DNA of 64,000 nucleotides from Burkholderiales bacterium (GTDB lineage Bacteria > Pseudomonadota > Gammaproteobacteria > Burkholderiales > Burkholderiaceae_C). Positions within the stretch are counted from its first letter, which is position 1. Each line of letters opens with the position of its first letter. The DNA is taken from the NCBI GenBank assembly GCA_017307855.1, contig JAFKGD010000005.1, positions 222,432 to 286,431 of the forward strand, in the 5' to 3' direction. The notes under the pieces were generated by a model, which saw only the letters and a list, made by a program, of their open reading frames with translations, searched no databases and was not told the origin of the DNA. A program made the translations under genes and the position numbers. Shown piece after piece: positions 62,464 to 64,000 of the stretch.

Positions 62464-63387
62464 GTGAATTCGCCTGATTTGCCAGAAGACATCGTCGTCT
62501 TCGAGCGAGGCTGGTTGTCGTCGAACAGCATCCTGCTCAAGGACGAAGGTGGCCGCCACGCTCTGGTCGACAGCGGCTATGCGACCCATGCGTCCCAGAC
62601 GCTGGCCCTCGTGCGGGACTCCCTGCAGGGAGCGCCGCTGTCAACGTTGGCGAATACGCATCTCCATTCGGATCATTGTGGTGGCAACCGCACACTACAA
62701 GTTGCGTACCCAGAGTTGAAGACCCTCGTTCCCACCGGTTGCGCAGCAGATGTTGGCCACTGGGATGAAGATCGTCTTTCCTACCGGGCAACTGGCCAAC
62801 TGTGCCAGCGCTTCGGCTTCGACGACCTTCTCGTTCCCGGTCAGCCAGTGCTATTGGGATACCGCGAGTGGGAAGTGCACGCGGCACCTGGTCATGATCC
62901 CCAGTCCGTCGTTCTGTTCGAGCCTGAGAATCGGGTGCTCATTTCGGCCGATGCCTTGTGGCAGCACGGCTTTGGAGTTGTGTTTCCGGAACTCGAGGGC
63001 GTGGACGCGTTCTCTGATGTCGATCGCACGCTCGATCTTATTGAGCAGTTGCATCCACGGATCGTGATACCAGGGCACGGACCTGTATTCGTCGACGTCG
63101 AGGATGCACTGCAGCGCGCTCGCGACCGACTCATCGCTTTCATCGACAACCCCGCGCGACACTCGATGTACGCAGCCAAGGTACTGTTGAAATTCAAACT
63201 GCTGGAGGTTCAGCGGATCGAGCGATCGGCCTTGCTCGACTGGGCCATGTCTACGCCCTATTTCGAGCTGGTGCATACAAGACATGCGGGCACGCAGGAC
63301 CAGAAGCGCTGGGTGCTGGAATTGATGACTCAGCTTGCACGAACTGGCGCCGCCCGCGTCGAAGGAGACTGGATCAGCAACGAATAA
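62464..63387 (+). CDS. MBL-fold metallo-hydrolase
   Basis: A protein of 307 residues from GTG 62464, one base after fadD stop; an ATG at 62419 would overlap fadD by 44 bp. Metal motifs: NTHLHSDHCGGN (HxHxDH), AAPGHDPQS (His), LISADALW (Asp) and IPGHGPVF (His). The C-terminal 90 residues are helical. Possibly a thioesterase or lactonase working with fadD. Base composition is slightly richer in A+T than in the neighbours. Confidence 0.88.
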   Translation: MNSPDLPEDIVVFERGWLSSNSILLKDEGGRHALVDSGYATHASQTLALVRDSLQGAPLSTLANTHLHSDHCGGNRTLQVAYPELKTLVPTGCAADVGHWDEDRLSYRATGQLCQRFGFDDLLVPGQPVLLGYREWEVHAAPGHDPQSVVLFEPENRVLISADALWQHGFGVVFPELEGVDAFSDVDRTLDLIEQLHPRIVIPGHGPVFVDVEDALQRARDRLIAFIDNPARHSMYAAKVLLKFKLLEVQRIERSALLDWAMSTPYFELVHTRHAGTQDQKRWVLELMTQLARTGAARVEGDWISNE

Positions 63388-63408
63388 AAGGCGAAAGTAC
63401 AAAAAAGA

Positions 63409-63436
63409 AAAGCCCGGTCATTTCTGACCGGGCTTT
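63409..63436. terminator. Strong rho-independent terminator of the rRNA operon
   Basis: AAAGCCCGGTCA / TGACCGGGCTTT: a perfect 12-bp stem with a 4-nt loop. On the minus strand it is followed by TTCTTTTTTG, a clear U-tract, so it ends the rRNA transcript. It probably also ends the convergent fadD-MBL operon. Confidence 0.93.
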
Positions 63437-63448
63437 CTCGCTGTAAGA

Positions 63449-63562
63449 GCCTGACAATGTCCTACTTTCACACGGGAACCCGCACTATCATCGGCGCAGA
63501 CGCGTTTCACTGTCCTGTTCGGGATGGGAAGGAGTGGTACCACGTCGCTATGGTCATCAGGC
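63449..63562 (-). rRNA. rrf: 5S ribosomal RNA
   Basis: About 114 nt on the minus strand. It starts GCCTGATGACCATAGCGACG, contains the conserved GGTACCACTCCTTCCCATCC and CCGAACAGGACAGTGAAACG blocks, and ends with the complementary CATTGTCAGGC. The two ends pair as helix I. Confidence 0.95.
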
Positions 63563-63673
63563 ATAACTTGTCGTCATCTTGACCAGGTCAAGACAACCAA
63601 TTCATAGAGCAAATCAGCTTCAATTTTGAATGCGTCACTTGGCATAACAACCTTGATCGCAGATCAAAGTTAT
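63563..63673 (-). other. 23S-5S internal transcribed spacer
   Basis: A spacer of about 111 bp between the 23S 3' end and 5S. It is AT-richer than the chromosome, contains no tRNA, and has short dyads (TTGATC/GATCAA near 63653-63665; TGACC/GGTCA near 63580-63590) likely used in rRNA processing. Confidence 0.7.
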
Positions 63674-64000
63674 AGGGTCAAGCCGCACGAGCAATTAGTA
63701 TCAGTTAGCTTAACGCATTACTACGCTTCCACACCTGACCTATCAACGTCCTGGTCTTGAACGACTCTTTAGGGGGCTCGAGGCCCCGGCAGATCTCATC
63801 TTGAAACGAGTTTCCCGCTTAGATGCTTTCAGCGGTTATCTCTTCCACACATAGCTACTCGGCAATGCCACTGGCGTGACAACCGATACACCAGAGGTGT
63901 GTCCACTCCGGTCCTCTCGTACTAGGAGCAGGCTTCCTCAAATCTGCAGCGCCCACGGAAGATAGGGACCAAACTGTCTCACGACGTTTTAAACCCAGCT
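63674..64000 (-). rRNA. rrl: 23S ribosomal RNA, 3' end only
   Basis: The last about 327 nt of the 23S rRNA on the minus strand, running off the right edge. It includes the sarcin-ricin loop (complement of the segment with CTCTCGTACTAGGAGC near 63916) and the 3' terminal helix ending GGCTTGACCCT. The exact 3' end is placed by analogy with E. coli. Confidence 0.95.

Noticed and set aside
63563-63673. tRNA gene in the 23S-5S spacer
   Set aside because: No cloverleaf, T-loop (GTTCGAATC-like) or anticodon arm can be formed; only short dyads are present.

Overview
The window looks like a chromosomal segment of a high-GC betaproteobacterium of the order Burkholderiales, most likely family Comamonadaceae. 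This is inferred from codon usage, from the rRNA sequence at the right end, and from the content: a LiuR-controlled leucine module, the lnt/corC and glyQ/glyS/gmhB/plsC blocks, and Comamonadaceae-like intergenic palindromes. No plasmid or phage backbone is visible.

Layout. 1-2 kb: TRAP transporter (dctP plus partial dctQ), divergent from a RidA-family gene. 2-6.3 kb: trkA-trkH potassium uptake and a patatin lipoprotein. 6.4-8.6 kb: an SDR/NTF2-like pair, divergent from a LysR regulator. 8.6-16 kb: acyl-CoA metabolism, with an acyl-CoA dehydrogenase, an SDR, a palindromic intergenic repeat, thiolase, carbonic anhydrase, isovaleryl-CoA dehydrogenase, a thioesterase and liuR, divergent from an MBL hydrolase. 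16-23.1 kb: a two-component cluster of two PAS histidine kinases and two response regulators. The two regulator genes share a 28-bp upstream element at the same distance from their start codons. 23.2-28.7 kb: a housekeeping block (zinc metallopeptidase, plsC, gmhB, glyS, glyQ).

28.8-49.1 kb: the most unusual part. It is about 20 kb read mostly on the + strand and sits between glyQ and lnt, which are usually close neighbours in this order. It has three modules, each headed by a RutR-like TetR regulator and a TTGACC/GGTCAA-type operator. Two have convincing sigma-54 (-24/-12) promoters just upstream of the operator; a third, weaker one precedes the second binding-protein gene. The modules encode NMT1/THI5-type substrate-binding proteins, two paralogous ABC transporters, two CodA-like amidohydrolases, two creatininase-family hydrolases, two FAD-linked oxidases, a 2-oxoglutarate/Fe(II) oxygenase, a flavodoxin-fold reductase and a RidA-family protein without the usual arginine. 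My inference is a nitrogen-controlled uptake and ring-opening pathway for pyrimidine-like or other N-heterocycles, present in two diverged copies that have exchanged sequence by gene conversion.

49.1-52.4 kb: lnt, corC and a GNAT acetyltransferase. 52.5-55.1 kb: phenylalanine/tyrosine catabolism (phhA, hppD), divergent from an Lrp-type regulator across a clear dyad. 55.1-59.7 kb: a hybrid kinase and a response regulator with a cyclase-like output domain that lacks two catalytic residues. 59.8-63.4 kb: a lipase-like hydrolase, fadD and an MBL hydrolase. 63.4-64 kb: a strong terminator, 5S rRNA and the 3' end of 23S rRNA, all on the minus strand.
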